From contig CAMOOV010000005.1 in NCBI GenBank assembly GCA_946621745.1, positions 1 to 38,316 on the forward strand: a stretch of 38,316 nucleotides of DNA. The letters run 5' to 3'. The notes under the pieces are model-generated. The model was not told the origin of the DNA, did not search any database, and was given only the letters and a program-made list of their open reading frames with translations. The position numbers and the translations under genes were made by a program. Numbering within the stretch: position 1 is the first letter of the stretch; each line of letters opens with the position of its first letter. Source of the stretch: an uncultured Ruminococcus sp. (GTDB lineage Bacteria > Bacillota > Clostridia > Oscillospirales > Ruminococcaceae). Shown one piece after another: positions 9,103 through 17,699 of the stretch.

Positions 9103-10130
9103 GCGAGATGAGTGAACAAACAAAATATACGCCGACGGAGGCTGATTTTCAGTTTGCCAAGCGGGATGCGGAAGCGGAGACTGATACGGTCTTTGCGGGT
9201 GAGAGCAGCGGAAGGGCTGCATTCAAGGCATTCTGTTCGAAAAAGCGCAATATCATAGCGGTCGTAATTCTGCTGCTGCTGATCCTGCTGAGCATCATCG
9301 TCCCCTATCTGACCGGCCACAGATATGATGCGCAGGATCTTGATGCGGCGAATCTCGCGCCGAAGATCCCGCTGCTCGCAGACGACTCGGAAACGGTCTA
9401 TCTCACAAGCGGCACGACCGTCCGCAATTCGTATACGGATCTGGGGCTGGAGAATGTCAGCTATCTGTTCGGCACGGATCATCTTGGCCGCGACCTGTTC
9501 TCCCGCTGCTGGCAGGGACTCCGCGTATCGCTGCTGGTCGCGCTGGCCGCGACGGTCATCAATTTCCTGATCGGCATCAATTACTGCATGATCTCCGGCT
9601 ATTTCGGCGGAAAGACCGATATGATTATGCAGCGTATCGTCGAGATCGCGGTCAGCATTCCGTCGCTGGTCGTGGTCACATTGATGATGCTGGTGCTGAA
9701 GCCCGGTGTCGGCACGATCATTCTTGCGCTGATGATAACGGGCTGGATGGATATGAGCATCATTGCGCGGACACATACGCTGCGTGTCAAGGATCAGGAA
9801 TATATCCTCGCCGCCCGAACACAGGGCGCCGGAAAAATCCGCATCATATACAAGGAGATCCTTCCGAATATTTTCGGCTCGCTGCTGACACAGGCAATGG
9901 TCAATATTCCGTCTGCGATCTTTATGGAAACATTCCTGAGCTTTGTCGGTCTGGGACTTCCGATGGGAAGCTGCTCGCTCGGCAGTCTGATTTCGTCCGG
10001 TTTTGACAACTGTCTGCTGCATCCCTATAAGCTCGTGCCGCCGGTCATCATTCTGGTTCTGCTGATGATCGCCTGCAACCTGATCTCGGACGGACTGAGA
10101 GACGCGCTGGATCCGGCGCATAAACGCTGA
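9099..10130 (+). CDS. oppC: Oligopeptide ABC transporter permease OppC
   Basis: FGTDHLGRDLFSRCWQGLRVSLLVAL...FLSFVGLGLPMGSCSLGSLIS...VILVLLMIACNLISDGLRDALDPAHKR. Confidence 0.9.
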   Translation: MSEMSEQTKYTPTEADFQFAKRDAEAETDTVFAGESSGRAAFKAFCSKKRNIIAVVILLLLILLSIIVPYLTGHRYDAQDLDAANLAPKIPLLADDSETVYLTSGTTVRNSYTDLGLENVSYLFGTDHLGRDLFSRCWQGLRVSLLVALAATVINFLIGINYCMISGYFGGKTDMIMQRIVEIAVSIPSLVVVTLMMLVLKPGVGTIILALMITGWMDMSIIARTHTLRVKDQEYILAARTQGAGKIRIIYKEILPNIFGSLLTQAMVNIPSAIFMETFLSFVGLGLPMGSCSLGSLISSGFDNCLLHPYKLVPPVIILVLLMIACNLISDGLRDALDPAHKR

Positions 10131-10155
10131 GATTCCTGTTCATTTCAATCGCATA

Positions 10156-10193
10156 CAAAAGGCCTGCGGAGATGCTCTCTCCGCAGGCCTTTT
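10156..10193 (+). terminator. Bidirectional intrinsic terminator between convergent oppC and rubrerythrin genes
   Basis: caaaaggcctgcggaga...tctccgcaggccttttg long perfect stem. Confidence 0.85.
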
Positions 10194-10287
10194 GTATAAA
10201 ACGGAAAATATGCGGGCAGATGACAGACCAGGCAATCAGGCGGGAACGAATCAGCAATTCATTCCGTCACCGATTCGTTGTAGTTTA

Positions 10288-10881
10288 TTATATTGATGTC
10301 AGCGGCGCGAATGCCTTCCGGACTGCAAATCCCTGCACAGCATCGCAGACCGGGCAGCGCTGCGGCGGCTCCGTTCCCTCATGAATATGACCGCAGTTCA
10401 TGCAGAGCCAGACGGTCGGCTGATCCTCCCGGAACAATTTCCCCTGCTGCATCCAATCCGCAAACTGACCGAACCGCGCCGCGTGCTCCGCTTCTACCGC
10501 TGCGATCTGCCGGAACAACGCGGCGATCTCCGGCTGCTCATCACGCACGGCAGTTTCCGCAAATGAGAAATACACATCATCAGATTCCGCCTGTTCATTC
10601 TGCTGTGCAGCGCGGAGAATCTGCGGAAGATCGTTCAGCGGATCCAGCGGATATGCAGCCGAAATACTGATCTGCCGGATGCCGTTTTTTTGCAGTTCCG
10701 CAGCAAACAACTGCGCGTGTGTCAGCTCCTGCTTCGCTGTGAATTCAAAAAGCTGCCGCAGAACCGGTAAACTCTGCGCAGTTGCCTCCTTCGCCGCCAA
10801 CAGATAACGCGTATGCGCCTGACACTCCCCTGCAAACGCCCGCATCAGTGCGGCGCAGGTCTCTGTATCCTGAAAATTCAT
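10288..10881 (-). CDS. Rubrerythrin
   Basis: Ferritin-like diiron motifs plus rubredoxin-like CMNCGHIHEGTEPPQRCPVC; RBS gggag before ATG 10881. Confidence 0.9.
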   Translation of the reverse strand: MNFQDTETCAALMRAFAGECQAHTRYLLAAKEATAQSLPVLRQLFEFTAKQELTHAQLFAAELQKNGIRQISISAAYPLDPLNDLPQILRAAQQNEQAESDDVYFSFAETAVRDEQPEIAALFRQIAAVEAEHAARFGQFADWMQQGKLFREDQPTVWLCMNCGHIHEGTEPPQRCPVCDAVQGFAVRKAFAPLTSI

Positions 10882-10951
10882 ATGATCACTCCCGATCAAA
10901 ATTCTGCCTTCGCAGTAATGCTATTATATCCGCCGTTTCACGGATTATGAC

Positions 10952-10980
10952 TTGACGAATACACCGAATCGTGCTACAAT
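10952..10980 (+). promoter_or_regulatory. Sigma-A promoter of the macro-like gene
   Basis: TTGACG (10952-10957)-17 bp-TACAAT (10975-10980); the predicted transcript start is almost at the GGAGG RBS. Confidence 0.75.
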
Positions 10981-10999
10981 AAAAGCGGAGGTGAACGCT

Positions 11000-11968
11000 A
11001 TGGCACTCAGACCGGTCATTGCAGATCTGACGCAGTTTCGCTGCGATGCACTGATCTTACCAAAATATCAGGAACAAAATTCATTGCCGTATTTCGCTCA
11101 GGCAATGCGAACGGCAAATCACTGCGGCATCGGTGAATGTATCATCGCTGAGCCGACACCGAACTGCCGAACGCTGATCGTCATGACTGCTCCGGAATGG
11201 TGTACCGAAAACGCTGAACAAACCGCTGACTGTCTGCGGAACAGTCTGGATGCAGCAGTTCATCAGAAATGCAGAAAAATCGGCGTCGGTCTGACCGGCA
11301 GCGGATCAGCCTGTGAATGTGATCAAACACTGACGGGTGCATATGTGCAGGCGATTCTGGAATATCCGCAGCTTGATGCTCTGGATGTTTACCTGATCGT
11401 TCACAGAACGCAGGATACTGCCGGTCTCCGCAGAAAGCTGGATCCGTTCATTCTAAGCAAGCTCCCCACGTTTCCTCCGCTGCACGCGACAACGACAGCA
11501 CCGGAAAAGCGAGCGATCGGGATATTCGGCCGACGGAAATCCGCATTCAGAAGAACCGCGGCATTGGCGGAATGCGAGGAGATGTGCGAAAGCGCAGTCT
11601 CCCTCGATGAACGCCTGAAGCATCTCGATGAAGGCTTTACCGAAATGCTCCTGCGCCTGATCGACGAATCCGGCATGAAGGATTCCGAATGCTATAAGAA
11701 AGCCAATGTCTCCCGGCAGCTTTTTTCAAAGATCCGCTCCGATCTTCGGTATAAGCCGAAAAAGGAAACTGTCCTTGCATTTGCACTGGCACTGGAGCTG
11801 GAGCTTGAGCAGACAAATGCTTTGCTCAAAACCGCGGGCTATTCGCTTTCGCACAGCAATGTATTCGATATTATCATTGAATATTTCATCAGCCAGCGCA
11901 TTTACAATGTGTTTATCATCAATGAGGCACTCTACCAGTACGATCAGCCGATGCTCGGCTCTGAGTAA
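11000..11968 (+). CDS. Degenerate macro-domain-like protein with C-terminal helical/HTH-like domain
   Basis: N-terminus MALRPVIADLTQFRCDALILPK...CLRNSLDAAVHQKCRKIGVGLTGSG aligns by eye to the macro fold but lacks the NAAN..GGGGV loop; C-terminus MLLRLIDESGMKDSECYKKANVSRQLFSKIRSDLRYKPKKETVLAFALALELELEQTNALLKTAGY; GGAGG at 10987. Confidence 0.65.
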   Translation: MALRPVIADLTQFRCDALILPKYQEQNSLPYFAQAMRTANHCGIGECIIAEPTPNCRTLIVMTAPEWCTENAEQTADCLRNSLDAAVHQKCRKIGVGLTGSGSACECDQTLTGAYVQAILEYPQLDALDVYLIVHRTQDTAGLRRKLDPFILSKLPTFPPLHATTTAPEKRAIGIFGRRKSAFRRTAALAECEEMCESAVSLDERLKHLDEGFTEMLLRLIDESGMKDSECYKKANVSRQLFSKIRSDLRYKPKKETVLAFALALELELEQTNALLKTAGYSLSHSNVFDIIIEYFISQRIYNVFIINEALYQYDQPMLGSE

Positions 11969-12061
11969 AATGTCGCCCGGCAGTTGACCTTTTTCTTCCG
12001 TCTTTGTGGTATGATAAAGATACAGAAAACAAACCGCCTGAACCACAAAGGAGGAATCACC

Positions 12062-12688
12062 ATGAAAAAGAATCTGACCGAAATGATTTTCATTCTCGAC
12101 CGCAGCGGTTCGATGAGCGGACTGGAGCCGGATACAATCGGCGGCTTCAACGGTATGATCGACAAGCAGCGGAAGGAGGAGGGCGAAGCACTGGTCACGA
12201 CTGTGCTGTTCGATACGCGCTCCGATGTGCTGCATGACCGGCTCCCGCTGGAGCAGATTCCCCGCATGACCGATAAGGATTACTGTGTCGGCGGCTGCAC
12301 AGCCCTGCTGGATGCCGTCGGAGAAGCAGTGCGAAAGACGGAAACGATCCACAAATATGCCCGCGAGGAGGATATGCCGGAGCATACACTGTTTATCATC
12401 ACAACCGACGGTCAGGAGAATTCCAGTACAAAATTCAATTACGCCGAGGTTAAGAAGATGATCGAATCCGCTCAGAAAAAAGGCTGGGAATTCCTGTTCC
12501 TCGGTGCTAACATCGACGCCGCAGCAGAAGCCGCACGCATCGGGATTTCCCGTGAGCGTTCCGCCAATTATGCCGCAGATGAAGCAGGCACCAGAACGCT
12601 CTTTGAAGCTGTATGCGATACGGTCACATCCGTCCGGCGGAAAGGGATCATCCACGCAGACTGGAGCGAAAAGCTGGAGAATCGCTGA
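12062..12688 (+). CDS. von Willebrand factor A (VWA) domain protein
   Basis: MIFILDRSGSMSGLE (MIDAS DxSGS), GGCTALLDAVGEA, TLFIITTDGQENSS; RBS ggagg. Confidence 0.85.
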   Translation: MKKNLTEMIFILDRSGSMSGLEPDTIGGFNGMIDKQRKEEGEALVTTVLFDTRSDVLHDRLPLEQIPRMTDKDYCVGGCTALLDAVGEAVRKTETIHKYAREEDMPEHTLFIITTDGQENSSTKFNYAEVKKMIESAQKKGWEFLFLGANIDAAAEAARIGISRERSANYAADEAGTRTLFEAVCDTVTSVRRKGIIHADWSEKLENR

Positions 12689-12701
12689 CGCAATCCGGTA
12701 G

Positions 12702-12733
12702 TCTGACCGGTCAGGGATAACTGACCGGTCAGA
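12702..12733. promoter_or_regulatory. Two perfect 12-bp palindromes in tandem, together a 13-bp-stem hairpin
   Basis: tCTGACCGGTCAG-ggataa-CTGACCGGTCAGa; each 12-mer is self-complementary. Confidence 0.7.
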
Positions 12734-12815
12734 TGCGTTCGATCCGACAGCTGCGCTCTTGGCGGTGCAGCCCTGAACACCGGAATCATTCCGAATAAGC
12801 GAAAGGAGCTTCGAT

Positions 12816-14387
12816 ATGCAGAATAAGAAAACGACACAAGCCCAGTGCATCATTGCACGCTATCAGGCTGAAATGAAGATCAACGATGACAGAAATGCCT
12901 ACGCTTATATGTATGCACCGCGCAGCTACAACAATCGAAAGCTGCGTCAGAATTACTGCTTTCCGATGCTCTTTTCAGCGCTCTTTTATGATCCGACGCC
13001 GGAACAGATCTGCTATATCGCTGAACAGGCGGATCATTTGCTCTGGCCGAAGCTGCCCTTTTTTGCAGAGAAGCTGATGCAGCTTGCATCCGCGGAAACC
13101 GGCAATGCGGATGCTGTCGCGGATTGGCAGGCTGCGATTCCCGAACACAGTCACTACGACATTTTACGGCCGATTCTGGTTTTTGGCTCTGCACATCCGA
13201 ACGGGTATGTGCGTGAAAAATGTGTCGAGCAATTTACCGGAAAGGAAATGTTCCAAACGGTCGGATATACGCTGATGCGGCTGAATGACTGGGTGCCGGA
13301 AATCCGCCGGACTGCCCTGCGAACGCTCGGTTTGCAGATGCAGCAGCCGCACACCGCCGATGACCTGCTTGCATCTATGCACTGCATTGAGAAGCTGCGC
13401 AGAAGTGAACGCGCATATCGGGAACCGGAGTTCTCTATGGAAAAGCTGGATCTCTTTCTCATGCAGTATCTGGAAGCAGATCCCAGCCGCAAATGGAATG
13501 CAAAAGGCAATATCCGCTTCTGCTACAAGCTGTTTGCGCTGCATCCGGAGCCGCAGTATCGCGGCCTGATCCTGCATTTTTATCAGGAGGAATACAGCGG
13601 CGAGCTGCGCTGTATGCTCGAACGGATCTATATGCAAATGTCAGGCGGATCGGTTCCTGCAAAGGCGCTGGAATTATTCATGCAGGACAGTTATGAGCAC
13701 GTCCGGCTGATCGCATATGACTACCGCTTAAAGCACGAAGGATTCTGGGACGGCTTTGAAAATCTGCTGCTCTCCCCTTCCCGCCGGATCCGCATTTTTG
13801 CAAAAAATCAGATGCGCAGTGCGGGCGCTGATTATCTGCAATTCTGCCGCAGTCACCTGCCGGATGCACTGCCGGCGCTCGGCGATTTCGGCACGGCAGA
13901 GGATATTCCGCGCATTCGTCCGTATCTGGAATCGCATCCCTGTGAAGCAATGTATGCGCTGGTGAAGCTCGGTGCAGAGGACGGAAAAGCGCTTATTCTG
14001 AAAAATATGCAGAGTCAAGATGCAAAGCTGGCCAAAGCTGCATACCATCTGGCGCTGTCGCAGAAATGTCTGGAAGCTACCAATCTGCTGCCGGTGATGC
14101 AAAGCACAGCCGATCCCATACTGCAATACCGCATTGCGATGCTGCTCACAAAAGACGGAATCTGGCCGGCGATACCCTATTTGCTTCGCTTTACCTGCGA
14201 TTATCCGAAGCTGAGAAGTGATCTGTATTATATGATCTGGAAAAGAACGCGCGAAAAAGGATATGTGACCGAAGAATTATCGCAGGAGATCAGCGCTGCG
14301 CTTGCTTACGCCAGAGAAAGAAACGCGATTCCGTTTGAGCTCAACAATCATATTTGTATCCAGCAGCGCAGACAGAACTGGCAGTGA
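12816..14387 (+). CDS. Large HEAT-like alpha-helical repeat protein, unknown function
   Basis: 523 aa; helical repeat segments (NGYVREKCVEQF, DWVPEIRRTALRTLGLQ, SYEHVRLIAYDYRL, SRRIRIFAKNQM, KLAKAAYHLALSQ); RBS aaagga. Confidence 0.6.
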   Translation: MQNKKTTQAQCIIARYQAEMKINDDRNAYAYMYAPRSYNNRKLRQNYCFPMLFSALFYDPTPEQICYIAEQADHLLWPKLPFFAEKLMQLASAETGNADAVADWQAAIPEHSHYDILRPILVFGSAHPNGYVREKCVEQFTGKEMFQTVGYTLMRLNDWVPEIRRTALRTLGLQMQQPHTADDLLASMHCIEKLRRSERAYREPEFSMEKLDLFLMQYLEADPSRKWNAKGNIRFCYKLFALHPEPQYRGLILHFYQEEYSGELRCMLERIYMQMSGGSVPAKALELFMQDSYEHVRLIAYDYRLKHEGFWDGFENLLLSPSRRIRIFAKNQMRSAGADYLQFCRSHLPDALPALGDFGTAEDIPRIRPYLESHPCEAMYALVKLGAEDGKALILKNMQSQDAKLAKAAYHLALSQKCLEATNLLPVMQSTADPILQYRIAMLLTKDGIWPAIPYLLRFTCDYPKLRSDLYYMIWKRTREKGYVTEELSQEISAALAYARERNAIPFELNNHICIQQRRQNWQ

Positions 14388-14547
14388 TATTGATGTACCA
14401 ATTAATTGAAGAATAGATGCGCAGGATTTTTGTTGTGAGACAAGGCAGAAAGCCGCCGCCTTGCTGACGCAAGGCAAGGATTTCTAACGCAGTATCACGG
14501 CAAAAAGACAAGCAGATATCTTCAAGAGATAGTTGGGACATCAATAT
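14387..14547. repeat. Dispersed ~160-bp MITE-like repeat, copy B (161 bp)
   Basis: atattgatgtacc...gggacatcaatat; its first base is the last base of the preceding CDS stop codon (TGA 14385-14387). Confidence 0.85.
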
Positions 14548-14673
14548 ATAGCAGTGGGAACAGAACACTCGCTGCTGTCAGCTTTGCGGTACGGCTCAAT
14601 ACACACAGAAAAACACCCCTCCACCGATACAGGAAGATCATTGCAGCGTCCATTCACACCGAGATGAATATGA

Positions 14674-14818
14674 TATAGGCAATACCGCACAGAGCTGGCG
14701 GTGCAGATACGCAGTCAGATTTTTCGTGCAAGATGACGGAAAATATGCAAGTAGATGCGCTGCCAAGCTGCCAGCCGGGCTCCGGTCGTCAGGCAGGCTT
14801 TGTGCGGTGTTGCCTATA
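14674..14818. mobile_element. MITE-like element with ~22-bp terminal inverted repeats (145 bp)
   Basis: Left tataggcaataccgcacagagc; right ggctttgtgcggtgttgcctata, reverse complement TATAGGCAACACCGCACAAAGCC; ~20 of 22 positions match. Confidence 0.75.
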
Positions 14819-14846
14819 GAAATCATCCGGGCGTATTACTATGCAA

Positions 14847-14886
14847 AAAAGGACAGATACCTCGTTGATGAAGTATCTGTCCTTTT
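14847..14886 (-). terminator. Intrinsic terminator of the minus-strand ahcY-pnp-amidohydrolase operon
   Basis: aaaaggacagatac...gtatctgtcctttt, A/T flanks. Confidence 0.8.
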
Positions 14887-14911
14887 CCGTAAGATCCGGC
14901 CTTTCAAATCA

Positions 14912-16180
14912 TCAATCTGTCAGCCGGGAAAGACGCTTTTCAGTATCAGCAATAATCTCTGCCGGCGAAGCGCCGATGAAATATTCACCGTTCTCATAGA
15001 GGATTTTGCCTGCACACATCGTCAGTCTGACATTCATGCGGTCGCCGCTCAGCACAAGGCTTTCGGGGATATGATGTTTCGGCTGAAGATTCGGTGCATG
15101 GAGGTCGATCATAATGAGATCCGCCTGCTTGCCCTCTGCCAGCACATCACAGTCATGCAGACCCATTGCCCGCGCAGAGCCGACGGTCGCCGCACGAAGC
15201 AGCTCAGCCGCCGGAATTGCAGCAGCATCCATATGCCGCAGCTTCTGCAATACCGCACCGAGATACATTTCCTTAAACGGATCAAGTGCATTGTTCGATG
15301 CAGCGCCATCCGTACCGAGCGCAAGCTGTACGCCCTCCTCATATGCCTCCTTCAGCGGCGCAATACCGCTTGCGAGCTTGGCATTCGAGCAGGGGCAGGA
15401 AATCAGCCAGAGACCGTTCCGCTTCCAGACGGCTCTGTCCGCCTGATCGAACCAGACACCGTGGAATCCGCCGCCGCCGTTTTCCCACATTCCGAGCGAC
15501 TCAAAATACTGTGCGGGTGTTGCGCCATGGCGCTCGATGCATTCGAGCTGCTCCTTTTCGGTCTCGCTGATATGCGTATAGACCGGCTCATGCTCGGCGC
15601 GTGCCAGTTCTGCAACACCGCGGTGCAGGCTCTCATCGCTCGTGTATTCAGCATGGAAGCCGAGCCGGTAGCCGATGCGCGGATGCATATTCCGGTACTT
15701 CTGAAACTGATCGTTCAGCCGGTCAACATCCTTGGCCGTTCCGCTGATGCTGCCGCAGAGGATTGCACGCATTCCGGATTCGATCGCTGCCTGCACAGTG
15801 CTTTCCGGATAGAAATACATATCAAAAAACGCAGTCGTGCCGGATGCGAGATATTCAAGGATCGCGAGCCGGTCGAAGGCATAGACATCCTCGGCAGTCA
15901 GCCTGTCCTCATAAGGGAAGACCTTCTCGAACAGCCATGTCTGGAGCGGCACATCCTCCGCAAACGAGCGCAGAAATGTCATCGCGGAATGCGTATGCGC
16001 ATTCTTGAAGCTCGGCATCAGCAGATTGCCGCCCGCGTCGATCTCGCGCTCAAAGGCCGGAAGCTCCGTCGGTGTTTCGCCGATATAGCTGATCTTATCG
16101 CCGTCCGTCCAAAGCTCTCCGCTCCGGATCGTACCGCCGTCCTCCATTGTCATGATCTGTGCATTGTAAAATCGAATCAT
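14912..16180 (-). CDS. mtaD: Amidohydrolase, 5'-methylthioadenosine/S-adenosylhomocysteine deaminase-like
   Basis: MPSFKNAHTHSAMTFLRSFAEDVPLQTWLFEKVFP, THISETEKE, LALGTDGAASNNALDPFKEM; RBS aaagga before ATG 16180. Confidence 0.8.
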   Translation of the reverse strand: MIRFYNAQIMTMEDGGTIRSGELWTDGDKISYIGETPTELPAFEREIDAGGNLLMPSFKNAHTHSAMTFLRSFAEDVPLQTWLFEKVFPYEDRLTAEDVYAFDRLAILEYLASGTTAFFDMYFYPESTVQAAIESGMRAILCGSISGTAKDVDRLNDQFQKYRNMHPRIGYRLGFHAEYTSDESLHRGVAELARAEHEPVYTHISETEKEQLECIERHGATPAQYFESLGMWENGGGGFHGVWFDQADRAVWKRNGLWLISCPCSNAKLASGIAPLKEAYEEGVQLALGTDGAASNNALDPFKEMYLGAVLQKLRHMDAAAIPAAELLRAATVGSARAMGLHDCDVLAEGKQADLIMIDLHAPNLQPKHHIPESLVLSGDRMNVRLTMCAGKILYENGEYFIGASPAEIIADTEKRLSRLTD

Positions 16181-16204
16181 TTTTGATATTCCTTTCTGCA
16201 ATTC

Positions 16205-16813
16205 TCAGCGGATATCCGTTCCTGCCTGCCGCAGTGCCTCCTGCATGGATTCGACCGCGATCTGAATGCCGGTGATCTCGTCATACGGATCGGCAAACGC
16301 TGCCGCGCCCTGCAATGAAATATACGAACCGTAATATTCCAGCAGCTTGTCGGCACGGCCGAGCAGCCGCAGGATCTGTCCGCCGCCGGCTTCACGGTAT
16401 TCGTTGTTCGCGATGCGGTCATACTGGAAAAAGCTGACCGCATGGAGGAACTGTGCCATGATGCCGTAGAATACCATTTCCATCTGCTCATAGAGCGAAT
16501 CCTCGCGCATGGTCTTTTCGAGCCTGCCTCGCATCGCATGGCGCTCATGAAACACCTCGATCAGCCGCCCTGCCTCCGTCAGCCAGCCCTTGACCGTCTC
16601 GCCGTAATTGCCGAGCGGAAAGCTGCGCGAGGTATCCGAAAGAAAATAGTATTCTTTTGTAAGAATATACCGGCGGTAATCGGTATTGAGCCCGTCATTT
16701 TTCAAAAGATCGACCGTCAGCGCATAGTTCACCTTTGTATGGCTGCGCAGATGCTTCTTCTCCCAGTGCAGGATCTGCCTGAGCATCTTCTCCTCCTTTG
16801 AAAATCGCCGCAT
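16205..16813 (-). CDS. Conserved-looking alpha-helical protein of unknown function
   Basis: 202-aa ORF in operonic spacing between pnp and the amidohydrolase. Confidence 0.7.
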   Translation of the reverse strand: MRRFSKEEKMLRQILHWEKKHLRSHTKVNYALTVDLLKNDGLNTDYRRYILTKEYYFLSDTSRSFPLGNYGETVKGWLTEAGRLIEVFHERHAMRGRLEKTMREDSLYEQMEMVFYGIMAQFLHAVSFFQYDRIANNEYREAGGGQILRLLGRADKLLEYYGSYISLQGAAAFADPYDEITGIQIAVESMQEALRQAGTDIR

Positions 16814-16849
16814 ATTCTCACCTCGATTCCGGTTATATTGTTCTGTGCG

Positions 16850-17680
16850 TCAGACCTGCTTTCCCATTTCCGCGATCGCGCTGCGCACCAGCAATGTAAA
16901 CTGCGGGGCGGCCTTATCGCCGGCCTCCTTGACCTCCTCATGCGTCAGCGGATGCGGAGAGATGCCCGCGGCCAGATTGCTGATGCAGGAAACGCCGCAG
17001 ATCTCCATGCCGCAGTGCCGTGCGGCGATTGCTTCGATCGCCGTGCTCATGCCGACCGCATCCGCACCGAGCGTCCGGAACATCCGGATCTCCGCGGGGG
17101 ATTCGTAGGCCGGCCCTGCGGTTTGCAGATAGACGCCCTCTTTCAGCGGAATATCCTCGTTGACGGCGATCTTCCGGATGATCCGATTCAGACGGTCGCT
17201 GTATATTTTGCTCATATCCGGGAAGCGTACACCGAGCGCATCCATATTCGCACCGCGCAGCGGCGACGGCACAAAGCTCGAAATCTGATCGGTGATGAGC
17301 ATGAATTCACCCGCCTGCATTCCGGCCTGAATGCCGCCTGCCGCATTCGTCAGGAACAGGATCTCCGCGCCGAGCAGACGCAGCAGACGGATCGGCAGAA
17401 CCGCCTCCTGCGGGGTATAGCCCTCATACATATGCACTCTGCCCTGCATGACCGCGACGGGTACGCCGTCACAGTTGCCGAAAACAAATCTGCCCTCATG
17501 TCCCTCGACCGTTGAGACCGGAAAATTTGGAATCTCATTGTAGCTGAGTGTCTCCTGCACCTCGATCTCAGACGCAAATCTGCCGAGACCGGAGCCGAGC
17601 ACCAGCGCAATCTTCGGCTTGCTGGTAATGCGTTCCTTTACATATGCAAAGCACTGCATCAATCTTTCGTATTCAGTCAT
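16850..17680 (-). CDS. Purine nucleoside phosphorylase (PNP-I)
   Basis: IALVLGSGLGRFASEIE, VEGHEGRFVFGNCDGVPVAVMQGRVHMYEGYT, LTNAAGGIQ, GVYLQTAGPAYESPAEIRMFRTLGADAVGMST; RBS ggagg before ATG 17680. Confidence 0.92.
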   Translation of the reverse strand: MTEYERLMQCFAYVKERITSKPKIALVLGSGLGRFASEIEVQETLSYNEIPNFPVSTVEGHEGRFVFGNCDGVPVAVMQGRVHMYEGYTPQEAVLPIRLLRLLGAEILFLTNAAGGIQAGMQAGEFMLITDQISSFVPSPLRGANMDALGVRFPDMSKIYSDRLNRIIRKIAVNEDIPLKEGVYLQTAGPAYESPAEIRMFRTLGADAVGMSTAIEAIAARHCGMEICGVSCISNLAAGISPHPLTHEEVKEAGDKAAPQFTLLVRSAIAEMGKQV

Positions 17681-17699
17681 ATTATACCTCCGTATCAGG

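Noticed and set aside
8140-10121. Long antisense ORFs (8140-9222 and 9057-10121, minus)
   Set aside because: Arg/Gln/Asp-rich shadow frames opposite clear oppB and oppC genes; no motifs or RBS.
10197-10285. Similarity of acggaaaatatgcgggcagatg to acggaaaatatgcaagtagatg inside the 145-bp element
   Set aside because: Only ~21 bp of partial similarity and no matching terminal repeats here; could be a decayed remnant or chance.
11984-12015. Candidate promoter TTGACC...TATGAT before the VWA gene
   Set aside because: Spacer is about 20 bp; the extended -10 (TGGTATGAT) is suggestive but not enough to list as a feature.
14341-14568. Minus-strand small protein MSQLSLEDICLSFC... in the dispersed repeat
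   Set aside because: Differences between the two full copies are mostly non-synonymous with an indel and variable C-termini; better explained as a by-product of the repeat.
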